Assembly: GCF_014649835.1 (NCBI RefSeq) | Contig: NZ_BMTU01000005.1 | Span: forward strand, 248,001 to 312,000 | Direction: 5' to 3' | DNA from: Streptomyces pilosus | GTDB taxonomy: Bacteria; Actinomycetota; Actinomycetes; Streptomycetales; Streptomycetaceae | Length of the DNA: 64,000 nt | Shown here: piece after piece, positions 35,515-45,112 of the stretch | How the letters are laid out: each line of letters begins with the position of its first letter | How positions within the stretch are numbered: position 1 is the first letter of the stretch | Made by a program: the position numbers and the translations under genes | Notes under the pieces: model-generated | Told to the model about the DNA's origin: nothing | What the model saw: the letters and a program-made list of their open reading frames with translations, nothing else | Database searches by the model: none

Positions 35515-36951
35515 TCACCCCCGCACCACACTCCGCCACGCCCCCGCGATCCCCTCCGCCACGTCCTGCGCCCCCACCGGCGCCCCGTCCGCCGCGAACC
35601 GCCCCGCCAGCCCGTGCAGGTACGCCGCCGCGCTGCCCGCGTCCACCGCCGCCAGCCCCGCCGCCAGCAGCGATCCCGCCAGCCCCGACAGCACGTCCCC
35701 GCTGCCCGCCGTGGCCAGCCACGGCGTCCCCGTCGGATTCACCCGCACCGGCCCCTCGCCCCCCGCGTCCGCGACGAGCGTCGTCGACCCCTTCAGCAGC
35801 ACCGCCGCCCCGTACCTCCCCGCCAGCTCGCGGACCGCGCCCAGCCGGGCCCCCTCGATCTCGTGCCGTTCGACGCCGAGCAGTGCCGCCGCCTCCCCCG
35901 CGTGCGGGGTGAGCAGCGTCGGCGCCCGCCGGGCCCGTACCGCCGGCGCCTCCGCAAGCCGCAGCCCGTCCGCGTCGATCAGCACCGGGACGTCCGCCGC
36001 CAGCACCTCGGCGACCGTCGCCGCGTCGTCCCCGGCCCCGGGTCCGACCACCCACGCCTGCACCCGCCCCGCGTGCTTCGGCCCCCGGTCCGACACCAGT
36101 GTCTCGGGGAAGCGGGCGATGACGGCCTGCCCGGCGGGACCGACGTACCGCACCGCCCCCGCCCCGCCCCGCAGGGCGCCCGCCACCGCGAGCACCGCGG
36201 CCCCCGGGTAGCGGCCCGACCCGGCCGCGACACCGACGACGCCCCTGCGGTACTTGTCGCTCTCGGCGGCCGGCACCGGCAGCAGCCGTGCCACGTCGGC
36301 GTGCTGCAACGCCTCCAGTTCCGGCCGGGGCGGAAGCGAGAGGCCGATGTCGACCAGCCGCACCGCCCCCGCGTACTCCCGCGCCGGATCGATCAGCAGT
36401 CCCGGCTTGTGCGTCCCGAACGTCACCGTGAGGTCGGCCCGCAGCGCCCGGCCCCGCACCTCCCCGGTCCCGGCGTCGACGCCGCTGGGCAGGTCGACCG
36501 CGACGACCACCGCCCGGGACCGCTCCGCGGCCTCGGCGAGGGGTACGGCGTCCGGGCGCAGTCCGCCCGTGCCGCCGATCCCGACGATGCCGTCGAGGAC
36601 GAGGTCCGCCCCCTCGATCAGCTCCCGCGCACCGGCCGTCCCGGCCACCCGGCCCCCGGCCCGGCGCAGGGCCGCGAGTCCCCCGGCGTGGGCACGCCGC
36701 GGCGCGAGGAGCACCGCGCTCACGCCCGCGCCGCGCCGGGCCAGGCGGGCACCGGCGTACAGGGCGTCGCCGCCGTTGTCCCCGCTGCCCACCAGCAGCA
36801 CGACCCTGCTGCCGTACACCCGGCCCAGCGCGTCCGCGCAGGCCGCGGCGAGCCCGGCGGCGGCGCGCTGCATCAGCGCGCCCTCCGGCAGCCGTGCCAT
36901 CAGTTCCCGCTCCGCCGCCCTGACCGTCTCCACGCCGTACGCAGTCCGCAT
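35515..36951 (-). CDS. nnr: Bifunctional NAD(P)HX epimerase/dehydratase
   Basis: A 478-residue fusion that repairs hydrated NAD(P)H: an N-terminal epimerase domain ('VVLLVGSGDNGGDALYAGARLARRG', 'VAVDLPSGVDAGTG') and a C-terminal ADP-dependent dehydratase of the ribokinase fold ('WVVGPGAGDD', 'LIDADGLRL', 'LLTPHAGEAAALLG', 'TAGSGDVLSGLAG' with the catalytic Asp). The ATG 36951 gives MRTAYGVETVR, which is the family start. It is the first gene of the run to alr. The divergent gene is a secreted beta-helix protein. Confidence 0.95.
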   Translation of the reverse strand: MRTAYGVETVRAAERELMARLPEGALMQRAAAGLAAACADALGRVYGSRVVLLVGSGDNGGDALYAGARLARRGAGVSAVLLAPRRAHAGGLAALRRAGGRVAGTAGARELIEGADLVLDGIVGIGGTGGLRPDAVPLAEAAERSRAVVVAVDLPSGVDAGTGEVRGRALRADLTVTFGTHKPGLLIDPAREYAGAVRLVDIGLSLPPRPELEALQHADVARLLPVPAAESDKYRRGVVGVAAGSGRYPGAAVLAVAGALRGGAGAVRYVGPAGQAVIARFPETLVSDRGPKHAGRVQAWVVGPGAGDDAATVAEVLAADVPVLIDADGLRLAEAPAVRARRAPTLLTPHAGEAAALLGVERHEIEGARLGAVRELAGRYGAAVLLKGSTTLVADAGGEGPVRVNPTGTPWLATAGSGDVLSGLAGSLLAAGLAAVDAGSAAAYLHGLAGRFAADGAPVGAQDVAEGIAGAWRSVVRG

Positions 36952-37008
36952 GCGTCCGAGTTTCCCGCACGGGCGGGTCCGACTCCCGTAACCGGGCGGG
37001 CACCCCGC

Positions 37009-37037
37009 TTGACTCCTTGCCATGCCCTTGCCAAACT
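37009..37037 (+). promoter_or_regulatory. Candidate promoter of the beta-helix protein gene
   Basis: TTGACT, 17 bases, CAAACT. The -35 is good and the -10 weak. The downstream palindromes at 37055-37081 would lie at or just after the start of transcription. Confidence 0.4.
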
Positions 37038-37054
37038 CTCCGGCCCCCACCGTA

Positions 37055-37081
37055 TGAATCGATTCAGTCGAATCGTTTCGA
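37055..37081. promoter_or_regulatory. Paired palindromes, candidate LacI/GalR-type operator
   Basis: TGAATCGATTCA (37055-37066) is a perfect 12-bp palindrome and TCGAA-TCGT-TTCGA (37068-37081) is a second inverted repeat just beyond it. They lie 30 bp before the ATG of the secreted gene, a typical repressor position. Confidence 0.55.
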
Positions 37082-37110
37082 CGACACCTGACGACAGAGA
37101 CAGAGGACCC

Positions 37111-38289
37111 ATGCGACGCAGAGCCGCACTTCTCGCAGCAGCCGGCGCCACCGCACTCCTCACCACCGTCGGCACCCTCACCGCCCCGGCCACCGCGGCG
37201 ACCTCCCCCACCACCGGCGCGGCCCCCGCCCGCGCCGCCGCCTGCGGCGACGGTTCCTACCAGGCCGAAGCCGTCCTGAACGGCGGCACCTGGACCGCCC
37301 GGCGCGGCGGCAGCACGGTCCACACCGGCACCGACATGCGCGCCGCGGTCCAGGCGGCGATCGGCAGCCTGTCCCCGGGCCGCACCAGCAAGGAACGGGT
37401 CGTCGTCCGCGGCTCGGGGTCGATCTCCGCGGGATCCCGGATCTCCCTGCCGAGCTACACGGTCCTCGACGTCTGCGGCACCATCCACGTCACCGGCAGC
37501 GGCTCCGGCGACCAGGCCCCGGTCTACTCCCGCGGCACCCGCGACATCGAGGTGCAGCACCTCGACGTCACCGGCGCGCCGCTGTACGGCGTCTTCCTGC
37601 GCAACGTGCAGAACGTGGTCCTGGGGCAGATCGACATGCGCCTGACGCGCGGCCTGGGCGTCCGCATCGACAACCGCGGCGACACCAGCCAGTGGACGCG
37701 CAACGTGCGCATCGACGACGTCCACGTCTCCGGCGCGTCCAGCCACGCCGTGGAGACCTACGGCGTCGACGGCCTGACCATCGGCACGGTGACCGCCCGC
37801 AACGTCGGCGAGTCCGGCCTGCTGCTGAACCAGACCGTCAATGCCACGATCACCAGGGTCGACGCGGAGAACGCGGGCACCGGCACCGGCTACGCGGCCT
37901 TCCGCATGGCCAACCGCAACGGCCGCGTCGGCAGTTCGTACGCCACCAACATCCGCGTGGGCGAGGTGGTCGCGCGCGGCGGCGGACGCGGCGTGTTCTG
38001 CGTCTCGGAGAGCGGCGGCGCGACGATCGACCGGATCACGCTCTCGAACACCGGCAACAACGCCATCCTGATCGAGAACTGCTACAACGTGCACCTCGCC
38101 GCCCAGAGCGGCACGGTCACCGGCGGGGGCGAGATCCGCCTGGCCGCCCGTGCGGAGTTCGCCAACAACCGGGACATCACGGTGCAGAACCTGACGGTGA
38201 CGAACTCCTCGATCCGTGAGAGCCCCTGCGGGGAGAACACCACGTTCCGCAACAACCGCCTGGTGAACAGCAGTCAGTCGATCTGCTGA
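37111..38289 (+). CDS. Secreted right-handed beta-helix protein (pectate lyase-like)
   Basis: A 392-residue exported protein. The signal peptide is MRRRAALLAAAGATALLTTV...APATAAT, cleaved near 'TAA'. The mature part has a repeated pattern of short strands ('NVRIDDVHVSGASSHAVETYGVDGLTIGTVTARNVGE', 'NNAILIENCYNVHLAAQSG') typical of right-handed beta-helix polysaccharide lyases and hydrolases. Six Cys (CGDG, VCGT, FCVS, NCYN, PCGE, final C) probably form disulfides. The active site is not identifiable, so the substrate (pectin-like or other) is unknown. Palindromes upstream suggest sugar-responsive repression. Confidence 0.8.
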   Translation: MRRRAALLAAAGATALLTTVGTLTAPATAATSPTTGAAPARAAACGDGSYQAEAVLNGGTWTARRGGSTVHTGTDMRAAVQAAIGSLSPGRTSKERVVVRGSGSISAGSRISLPSYTVLDVCGTIHVTGSGSGDQAPVYSRGTRDIEVQHLDVTGAPLYGVFLRNVQNVVLGQIDMRLTRGLGVRIDNRGDTSQWTRNVRIDDVHVSGASSHAVETYGVDGLTIGTVTARNVGESGLLLNQTVNATITRVDAENAGTGTGYAAFRMANRNGRVGSSYATNIRVGEVVARGGGRGVFCVSESGGATIDRITLSNTGNNAILIENCYNVHLAAQSGTVTGGGEIRLAARAEFANNRDITVQNLTVTNSSIRESPCGENTTFRNNRLVNSSQSIC

Positions 38290-38298
38290 CAGACGACC

Positions 38299-38329
38299 GC
38301 GGGGTGCGGCTCACCGAGCCGCACCCCGC
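38299..38329. terminator. Bidirectional terminator
   Basis: A perfect 14-bp inverted repeat (38299-38312 with 38316-38329, 3-base loop) lies between the converging beta-helix gene and sigma factor gene. Confidence 0.85.
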
Positions 38330-38354
38330 ATCACGACACTCCGCCGCGATCGCC

Positions 38355-39203
38355 TCAGTCGGTGCTGAGCATGCCGGCCCGCAGCTTCTTCAGCGTCCGG
38401 GACAGCAGCCGCGACACGTGCATCTGGGAGCAGCCGAGCCGCTCACCGATCTCCGCCTGCGTCAGCTCCTCCACGAACCGCCAGTGCACGATCTTCCGCT
38501 CGCGCTCGTCGAGCTCGGCGATCATCGGGGCGAGCGCGTGGAAGTCCTCGACCAGTTCCAGGGCGGCGTCCTCGGCCCCGATGAAGTCGGCGAGCACGCT
38601 CTCGCCGTCCGGCTCGCTGCCGATGGTGGCGTCCAGCGAGGAGGAGTTGTAGCCGTTGGAGGCGATCCGGGCCTCGTTGACCTCGGCCTCGGTCAGGCTC
38701 ATCAGCTGGGCGAGCTCGGCGGTCGTGGGAGTACGGCCCAGGCGGCTGCGCAGTTCCTCGGTGGCGCGGGCGAGCTGCACCCGGGCCTCCTGGAGACGCC
38801 GCGGGACGTGCACGGACCAGGAGGTGTCGCGGAAGAACCGCTTGATCTCACCGACGATGTAGGGGATCGCGAAGGAGGTGAACTCCACCTCGCGGGACAG
38901 CTCGAACCGGTCGATCGCCTTGATCAGACCGATCATGCCGACCTGGACGATGTCCTCCATCTCCTCCGGGCCGCGGCTGCGGAACCGGCCGGCCGCGTAG
39001 CGGACGAGGGACATGTTCATCTCGATCAGCGTGTTGCGCGCGTACTGGTACTCGTGCGTGCCTTCCTCCAGCTCGGTGAGCCGGCGGAAGAACTGCTTGG
39101 ACAGTTCGCGTGCGTCCTGGGGCGCGACCTGGCCGGGATCGACGACCTCCGGCAGCTCGGTCACGCTCTGAGCTCGGTCCGTCCGCGCCATCGTCGACGT
39201 CAC
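38355..39203 (-). CDS. SigB/SigF/SigG-family RNA polymerase sigma factor
   Basis: A 282-residue stress/development-type sigma factor (group 3). Region 2 shows 'MNMSLVRYAAGRFRSRGPEEMEDIVQVGMIGLIKAIDRFE' and 'TSFAIPYIVGEIKRFFRDTSW', region 3 '[36 protein letters not shown]', region 4 'REERKI'-type 'ERERKIVHWRFVEELTQAEIGERLGCSQMHVSRLLSR'. GTG 39203 has GGGAGG six bases upstream. No adjacent anti-sigma or anti-anti-sigma gene, so control is from elsewhere; Streptomyces has several such paralogues, and I cannot say which. Confidence 0.92.
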   Translation of the reverse strand: MTSTMARTDRAQSVTELPEVVDPGQVAPQDARELSKQFFRRLTELEEGTHEYQYARNTLIEMNMSLVRYAAGRFRSRGPEEMEDIVQVGMIGLIKAIDRFELSREVEFTSFAIPYIVGEIKRFFRDTSWSVHVPRRLQEARVQLARATEELRSRLGRTPTTAELAQLMSLTEAEVNEARIASNGYNSSSLDATIGSEPDGESVLADFIGAEDAALELVEDFHALAPMIAELDERERKIVHWRFVEELTQAEIGERLGCSQMHVSRLLSRTLKKLRAGMLSTD

Positions 39204-39459
39204 AGTTGCCCTCCCATATCGATCGGTCCCGGTCCCGGGCACCGGCTCCTGCCGTTTACCCCCGTTCTCGCGATGCACGCATCGCTTCTCCGGAACAACC
39301 GTACGGGATTCGCCGGCGGTGTCCCGGAGCAGTCCCACGAGGGCCGGTACGACGGTGGGCCCGGCGGCGGGGACGAGGAGGACCTCGCCCCGCACCGCAG
39401 GTCCTCCCCGGCCCCGGCCCCGGGGAACGCGGGCGTCGCCCTCACCCCCCGGCTCGCCC

Positions 39460-39831
39460 TCACCCCTCGGCGACGACGACCGCCGAGGCGACCCCGGCGT
39501 CATGACTGAGGGACACGTGCCAGGCCCGTACGCCCAGTTCCGCGGCCCGCGCCGCCACGGTCCCCGTCACCCGCAGCCGCGGCTGCCCGCTGTCCTCGCA
39601 CCACACCTCGGCGTCGGTCCAGTACAACCCGGCGGGCGCCCCGAGCGCCTTGGCCAGCGCCTCCTTCGCGGCGAACCGCGCCGCGAGGGAGGCGACACCC
39701 CGCCGCTCCCCACTGGGCAGCAGCAGTTCGCTCTCCCGGAAGAGCCGCCGGGCCAGCGCGGGTGTCCGCTCCAGCGAGGCCGCGAACCGGTCGATCTCGG
39801 CCACGTCGATCCCGACTCCGATGATGCTCAT
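39460..39831 (-). CDS. acpS: Holo-[acyl-carrier-protein] synthase
   Basis: A 123-residue group I phosphopantetheinyl transferase that activates ACP. '[12 protein letters not shown]' and '[13 protein letters not shown]' supply the Mg-binding Asp and Glu, and 'VSLSHD' closes the fold. It lies 46 bp below glmS. Confidence 0.95.
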   Translation of the reverse strand: MSIIGVGIDVAEIDRFAASLERTPALARRLFRESELLLPSGERRGVASLAARFAAKEALAKALGAPAGLYWTDAEVWCEDSGQPRLRVTGTVAARAAELGVRAWHVSLSHDAGVASAVVVAEG

Positions 39832-39877
39832 ACCGGCACCCTACGGCGGACCGGAGCCGGCCCCGCGGCACGGCCGC

Positions 39878-41725
39878 CTACTCCACCGTCACCGACTTGG
39901 CGAGGTTGCGCGGCTGGTCCACCTCGTTGCCCCGGGCCGTCGCCAGCTCGCACGCGAACACCTGGAGCGGGACGGTCGCCACCAGCGGCTGGAGGAGCGT
40001 GGGAGTGGCCGGGATCCGGATCAGATGGTCGGCGTACGGCACCACCGCCTCGTCGCCCTCCTCCGCGATGACGATCGTGCGCGCGCCCCGCGCCCGGATC
40101 TCCTGGATGTTGGAGACGATCTTGTCGTGGAGGACCGACCGGCCCCGCGGCGACGGGACGACCACCACTACCGGCATGTCGTCCTCGACGAGCGCGATCG
40201 GCCCGTGCTTCAACTCTCCCGCCGCGAAGCCCTCCGCGTGCATGTAGGCGAGCTCCTTCAGCTTCAGGGCCCCCTCCAGCGCCACCGGGTAGCCCACGTG
40301 CCGTCCGAGGAACAGCACCGTGTTCTTCTCCGCCAGCGACCGGGCCAGCTCCCGCACCGGCTCCATGGTCTCCAGGACCCGTTCCACCGCACCGGAGACC
40401 GACGACAGGTCCCGCACCACCGCGCGGATCTCGTCGGCCCACTTGGTGCCCCGCACCTGTCCCAGGTACAGGGCGACCAGGTAGCAGGCGACCAGCTGCG
40501 TCAGGAACGCCTTCGTGGAGGCGACGGCGACCTCCGGCCCGGCGTGCGTGTACAGCACCGCGTCCGACTCGCGCGGGATCGTCGAGCCGTTCGTGTTGCA
40601 GATCGCGAGCACCTTGGCGCCCTGCTCGCGGGCGTGCCGCAGCGCCATCAGCGTGTCCATGGTCTCGCCGGACTGCGAGATCGCGACGACCAGCGTCTGC
40701 TGGTCGAGGATGGGGTCCCGGTAGCGGAACTCGCTCGCCAGCTCCACCTCGCACGGGACGCGCGTCCAGTGCTCGATGGCGTACTTGGCGATGAGCCCCG
40801 CGTGGAAGGCCGTGCCGCAGGCGACGATGACGATCTTGTCGACCTCGCGCAGCACGTTCGCCGGGATGCGGACCTCGTCCAGGGTGAGCGAGCCCGCGGC
40901 GTCGATGCGGCCCAGCAGGGTGTCGGCGACGGCCTTCGGCTGCTCGGCGATCTCCTTGAGCATGAAGTAGTCGTAGCCGCCCTTCTCGGCGGCGGAGGCG
41001 TCCCAGTCGACGTGGTAGGCGCGGACGTCGGCCGTGCCGCCGTCGAAGTCGGTGACCGTCACCCGGTCCCGGCGCAGCTCCACCACCTGGTCCTGCCCGA
41101 GCTCGACGGCCTCCCGCGTGTGCGCGATGAAGGCGGCCACGTCGGAGGCGAGGAAGGCCTCCCCCTCCCCCACACCCACCACCAGCGGGGAGTTCCGCCG
41201 CGCGCCCACCACCACGTCCGGCTCGTCCGCGTGCACGGCCACCAGGGTGAAGGCGCCCTCCAGGCGCCGGCACACCAGCCGCATCGCCTCGGCGAGGTCC
41301 GCGCAGCCGGAGAACTCCTCGGCGAGCAGGTGGGCGACGACCTCGGTGTCCGTCTCGGAGCCGAGTTCGTGGCCGCGCTCGGTCAACTCCTCGCGCAGGG
41401 CGGCGAAGTTCTCGATGATGCCGTTGTGGACGACGGCGACGCGGCCCGCGTTGTCGATGTGCGGGTGGGCGTTGGCGTCGGTCGGGCCGCCGTGCGTGGC
41501 CCAGCGGGTGTGGCCGATCCCGGTCGTCCCGGCGGGCAGCGGCCGGTCGGCCAGTTCCTTCTCCAGGTTGACCAGCTTCCCGGCCTTCTTGGCCGTGGCC
41601 AGTTGGCCGTCGGCCTGCACGGCGACACCCGCCGAGTCGTAGCCCCGGTACTCCAGTCGCTTCAGTCCGGCCGTCACGACGTCCAGCGCCGACTGCGGCC
41701 CCACGTAACCCACGATTCCGCACAT
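39878..41725 (-). CDS. glmS: Glutamine-fructose-6-phosphate aminotransferase (isomerizing)
   Basis: A 615-residue enzyme forming glucosamine 6-phosphate, the first step to UDP-GlcNAc. N-terminal glutaminase starts MCGIVGYVG (nucleophile Cys2, after Met removal Cys1); the two SIS domains follow ('GTAFHAGLIAKYAIE', 'AISQSGETMDTLMALRHA', 'ASTKAFLTQLVA'), ending 'NLAKSVTVE'. Works with glmM farther down the window. It precedes acpS. Confidence 0.97.
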   Translation of the reverse strand: MCGIVGYVGPQSALDVVTAGLKRLEYRGYDSAGVAVQADGQLATAKKAGKLVNLEKELADRPLPAGTTGIGHTRWATHGGPTDANAHPHIDNAGRVAVVHNGIIENFAALREELTERGHELGSETDTEVVAHLLAEEFSGCADLAEAMRLVCRRLEGAFTLVAVHADEPDVVVGARRNSPLVVGVGEGEAFLASDVAAFIAHTREAVELGQDQVVELRRDRVTVTDFDGGTADVRAYHVDWDASAAEKGGYDYFMLKEIAEQPKAVADTLLGRIDAAGSLTLDEVRIPANVLREVDKIVIVACGTAFHAGLIAKYAIEHWTRVPCEVELASEFRYRDPILDQQTLVVAISQSGETMDTLMALRHAREQGAKVLAICNTNGSTIPRESDAVLYTHAGPEVAVASTKAFLTQLVACYLVALYLGQVRGTKWADEIRAVVRDLSSVSGAVERVLETMEPVRELARSLAEKNTVLFLGRHVGYPVALEGALKLKELAYMHAEGFAAGELKHGPIALVEDDMPVVVVVPSPRGRSVLHDKIVSNIQEIRARGARTIVIAEEGDEAVVPYADHLIRIPATPTLLQPLVATVPLQVFACELATARGNEVDQPRNLAKSVTVE

Positions 41726-41786
41726 GACCGGCAGCCTACGATCCGTCAGCCACCGGAAACGGCCGCTCCGTGCCCGAAATCGGAAA

Positions 41787-41817
41787 TTCCCACCGGTGCA
41801 CGAAGCACCGGTGGGAA
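41787..41817. terminator. Terminator of the lipoprotein gene
   Basis: A perfect 13-bp stem (41787-41799 with 41805-41817, 5-base loop) starts 17 bases past the lipoprotein stop, in front of glmS. Confidence 0.85.
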
Positions 41818-41833
41818 CGGCACGCGGGTCGCG

Positions 41834-42616
41834 TCAGGCGAGCTTGCCGAGCTGCGCGTCGGAGACCGCCGTCGGGAACGCGAAGTCCTCGCCGGTCGCG
41901 GCGGAGGCGAAGTTGGTGACGGTGAAGGAGGCGACGGTGGCTCCCTTGCGGGCGACGACCAGCTTCATCGGGGCCTTCACGTCCTCCTCGGCGGCCAGCA
42001 TCGCCGTGATCGCGACCGCCTCGTCGCCGCCGCCGGGCGCCTCGGTCTTCTCGACCGACTCGATGGTGAGCGCCTCGCCCATGGCGTCGTAGGCGAAGCC
42101 GCCGGCGCACGCGCCGGCCGCGGCTTCGACGTCCTTGATGACCTGCTCGGCACCGCCGTCCTCGTAGGAGGCGAGCGTGACGACCATCTGCTCCACGTCG
42201 AGACCGGCGAGCAGGGCCTCCTCGGGGGCCGCGTCCGCGGCCGGCTTCTCCGGCTGGCTCGCCCAGGACCGCTTCACCGTGGCCGCCGGCGAGCCCGCGG
42301 GCACGCCCATCTGGAGCTGGGCGAGCGGCTGGCAGGCGGCGTCCTTCGACTTCACCTTGTCGGCGGTGGCGTCGTCCTCGGCGGGCACCGCCGTCACCTT
42401 GCCGTCCTTGACGTCCGCCTGCGCCAGCACGGCCTCCTCCAGCTCGGCGGCGGTGAGCGCCTTGGCCGCCGGGGCGGCGGAGGCGGAGGAGTCGGCCTTG
42501 CCCTTGCCGTCGCCGGCCTTGTCCTCGTCGCCGGAGCCACCGCAGGCGGTGACGAGCAGGGCGAACGCGGCGGCGGAGGCGGCGAGCACGGTACGGCGGA
42601 CGGGGCTGGTTCTCAC
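41834..42616 (-). CDS. Lipoprotein of unknown function
   Basis: A 260-residue lipoprotein: a short basic region, hydrophobic stretch and lipobox 'LLVTAC' (Cys25), then a Gly/Asp/Lys and Ser/Ala linker and a mostly alpha/beta domain ('AELEEAVLAQADVKDG', 'ACQPLAQLQMG', 'TVKRSWAS', 'EALTIESVEKTEAPGGGDEAV', 'VASFTVTNFASAATGEDF'). No enzyme motif is visible. The start is GTG 42616; upstream extension lacks signal-sequence logic. Its terminator precedes glmS, so it is a separate unit diverging from coaA. Confidence 0.75.
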   Translation of the reverse strand: MRTSPVRRTVLAASAAAFALLVTACGGSGDEDKAGDGKGKADSSASAAPAAKALTAAELEEAVLAQADVKDGKVTAVPAEDDATADKVKSKDAACQPLAQLQMGVPAGSPAATVKRSWASQPEKPAADAAPEEALLAGLDVEQMVVTLASYEDGGAEQVIKDVEAAAGACAGGFAYDAMGEALTIESVEKTEAPGGGDEAVAITAMLAAEEDVKAPMKLVVARKGATVASFTVTNFASAATGEDFAFPTAVSDAQLGKLA

Positions 42617-42803
42617 GACGGAACTCTTTCTCGAAGGTGTGGAGAAGATCCACAACACGCTGGCCGCACCCTAGGCACAGCGGGCACACAGATGATCACC
42701 GATGACCCAGTCGCGTCCCGACCGTGATCACCACGTGATCGGCCCGCGCCGAGCGTGACACAGCCCACCTGTCGCCCCGTTCGAACTCCGTTAACAATGG
42801 ACT

Positions 42804-43793
42804 GTGATCTCTCCGGTCCCCTCGATGCCCCGGAGCGCCCACCGGCAGCGGCCGGAGGCGACTCCCTACGTCGACCTCACCCGCGCCGAGTGGAGCGCGC
42901 TGCGCGACAAGACGCCGCTGCCGCTGTCCGCCGCGGAGGTCGAACGGCTGCGCGGGCTCGGTGACGTCATCGACCTCGACGAGGTGCGGGACATCTACCT
43001 CCCGCTGTCCCGGCTGCTCAATCTCTACGTCGGCGCCACCGACGGGCTGCGGGGCGCGCTCAACACCTTCCTCGGCGAACAGGGCTCCCAGTCGGGCACG
43101 CCCTTCGTCATAGGGGTCGCCGGTTCCGTCGCGGTCGGCAAGTCCACGGTGGCCCGGCTGCTCCGCGCGCTGCTGTCCCGCTGGCCGGAGCACCCGCGCG
43201 TGGAGCTGGTCACGACGGACGGTTTCCTGCTGCCGACCAGGGAGCTCCAGGAGCGGGGGCTGATGTCGCGGAAAGGATTCCCCGAGTCCTACGACCGCCG
43301 CGCGCTGACCCGTTTCGTCGCCGACATCAAGGCGGGCAAGAGCGAGGTCACCGCCCCCGTCTACTCCCACCTCATCTACGACATCGTCCCCGGCGAGAAG
43401 CTCACGGTGCGCCGGCCGGACATCCTGATCGTCGAGGGGCTCAACGTCCTCCAGCCGGCGCTGCCCGGCCAGGACGGCCGCACGCGCGTCGGACTGGCCG
43501 ACTACTTCGACTTCAGCGTGTACGTGGACGCCCGCACGGAGGACATCGAACGCTGGTACCTGAACCGCTTCAAGCGGCTGCGGGAGACGGCGTTCCAGGA
43601 CCCGTCGTCGTACTTCCGCAAGTACACCCAGGTCTCCGAGGAGGAGTCCCTCGACTACGCCCGCACGATGTGGCGCACCATCAACAAGCCGAACCTGGTC
43701 GAGAACATCGCCCCCACCCGGGGCCGGGCCACCCTGATCCTGCGCAAAGGCCCGGACCACAAGGTCCAGCGCCTCAGCCTGCGCAAGCTGTGA
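42804..43793 (+). CDS. coaA: Pantothenate kinase, type I
   Basis: A 329-residue CoaA, catalysing the first step of coenzyme A synthesis. P-loop '[17 protein letters not shown]', '[10 protein letters not shown]', '[15 protein letters not shown]', 'VEGLNVLQ' and the C-terminal '[13 protein letters not shown]' all match. The GTG start lacks a Shine-Dalgarno; the hexamer AACAAT ends five bases before it, consistent with a leaderless message. It sits upstream of the DUF389 gene, which has its own promoter. Confidence 0.95.
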   Translation: MISPVPSMPRSAHRQRPEATPYVDLTRAEWSALRDKTPLPLSAAEVERLRGLGDVIDLDEVRDIYLPLSRLLNLYVGATDGLRGALNTFLGEQGSQSGTPFVIGVAGSVAVGKSTVARLLRALLSRWPEHPRVELVTTDGFLLPTRELQERGLMSRKGFPESYDRRALTRFVADIKAGKSEVTAPVYSHLIYDIVPGEKLTVRRPDILIVEGLNVLQPALPGQDGRTRVGLADYFDFSVYVDARTEDIERWYLNRFKRLRETAFQDPSSYFRKYTQVSEEESLDYARTMWRTINKPNLVENIAPTRGRATLILRKGPDHKVQRLSLRKL

Positions 43794-43821
43794 ACCGGAC
43801 GCCGGCCGCTACGCTGCCGCC

Positions 43822-44769
43822 ATGCTGCACCTGCGTCTGATCACACCGGCCGAACAGACCGACGAGGTGGTCCGGCTGATCGAGGGGACGGTCGGGACGA
43901 CGCACCTCTGTGTCCTGCCGGGCGCCGCCCGCGACCCCGCCGGGGACGTCGTGCTGTGCGACGTGGCCCGGGAGGCCGGCGACGACCTGCTCAACGGGTT
44001 GCGGCGGCTCGGACTGGACACGACCGGTTCCATCGCCGTGGAGAACGTCGACCTCTCGCTGTCACGGCGCGCCGCCGAGGCGGAGAAGGAGGCGCCGGGC
44101 GAGAGCGCGGACGCGGTGCTGTGGGAGCACCTGAGCGACGCCACCCACGAGGAGTCGACCCTCTCGGTCACCTACCTCGCGTTCCTCACGCTGGCGACCA
44201 TGATCGCGGCGTGCGGTGTCGTCCTGGACAACGCGGTCCTGATCGTGGGCGCGATGGCGGTGGGTCCGGAGTTCGGCCCGCTGGCCGGCATCTCCACGGC
44301 GGTGGTGCAGCGGCGGCCGCGCCTCGCGGCCCGTTCGCTGCTGGCGCTGCTGGTGGGGTTCGCGGTGGCGATGGCCCTGACGGTGGGCTTCAGCCTCTTC
44401 ATGGACGCGGTGGGACTGTTCACCGAGGAGAAGCTCGAGGGCGAACGGCCGCAGACCGGCTTCGTGTACGCGCCCGACTGGTTCTCCTTCGTCGTGGCGG
44501 TACTGGCCGGAGCGGCCGGCACGCTGTCGCTGACGTCCGCGAAGTCGGGTGCGCTGGTGGGGGTCGCGATCTCGGTGACGACGGTGCCGGCCGCCGCGAA
44601 CGCCGCCGTGGCGCTGAGCTACGGGGACACGGTGCAGACGTGGGGTTCCTCCGAGCAGTTGCTGCTCAACCTGCTGGGCATCACCCTCGCGGGGACGCTG
44701 ACCCTGCTGACCCAGAAGGCCCTCTGGTCCCGCCAGCACGCCCGCCTGCGCAAACGCGCCTCCGCCTGA
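43822..44769 (+). CDS. DUF389 membrane protein
   Basis: A 315-residue protein with an N-terminal cytoplasmic regulatory domain of about 110 residues ('LRLITPAEQTDEVVRLIEG', DUF389) and six or so membrane helices ('AFLTLATMIAACGVVLDNAVLIVGAM', 'SLLALLVGFAVAMALTV', 'FSFVVAVLAGAAGTLSL'). 'GAMAVGPEFGPLAG' is a family signature. The function is not established; TACGCT ends six bases before the ATG, so a leaderless transcript is likely. Confidence 0.85.
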   Translation: MLHLRLITPAEQTDEVVRLIEGTVGTTHLCVLPGAARDPAGDVVLCDVAREAGDDLLNGLRRLGLDTTGSIAVENVDLSLSRRAAEAEKEAPGESADAVLWEHLSDATHEESTLSVTYLAFLTLATMIAACGVVLDNAVLIVGAMAVGPEFGPLAGISTAVVQRRPRLAARSLLALLVGFAVAMALTVGFSLFMDAVGLFTEEKLEGERPQTGFVYAPDWFSFVVAVLAGAAGTLSLTSAKSGALVGVAISVTTVPAAANAAVALSYGDTVQTWGSSEQLLLNLLGITLAGTLTLLTQKALWSRQHARLRKRASA

Positions 44770-44895
44770 CCGGGGGCCCCGCACCACCCGGGGTGGGCCG
44801 GTGCCTCGTTGCGCAGCCCGGCAACGACGGGTGCCGCCGCGCCCACCCGTGCCGCCCCAGCGGCACGACTGCCCGCGGAGAGCGGCGGCGAATAT

Positions 44896-44994
44896 GGCCG
44901 CCCACGGCGCGCTGTGCGCACCGCAGTGGGCGGAGCGGCCGCCCACGGCGCGCTCTGCGGACCGCGGTGGGCGTATGCGGCCGCCCGCGGCGGG
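44896..44994. repeat. 41-bp tandem repeat
   Basis: Copies begin GGCCGCCCACGGCGCGCT at 44896 and 44937 with a truncated third from 44979; period 41-42 bp. No coding function is evident. Confidence 0.7.
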
Positions 44995-45112
44995 GAGGGG
45001 ACGGGGCGGGGGTGGCCGCCCGCAGTGGCCGGCGCGTCCACACCCTCACCACCACCGGGCGACACTCCCGCGCCGGTCCGAGGACGGACACCCCCGACCC
45101 GGCCCCGCACCA

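Noticed and set aside
39650..42727. A 1025-residue plus-strand frame opposite acpS, glmS and the lipoprotein gene
   Set aside because: Antisense to clear genes; His/Arg/Gly-biased composition typical of the GC-rich complementary frame.
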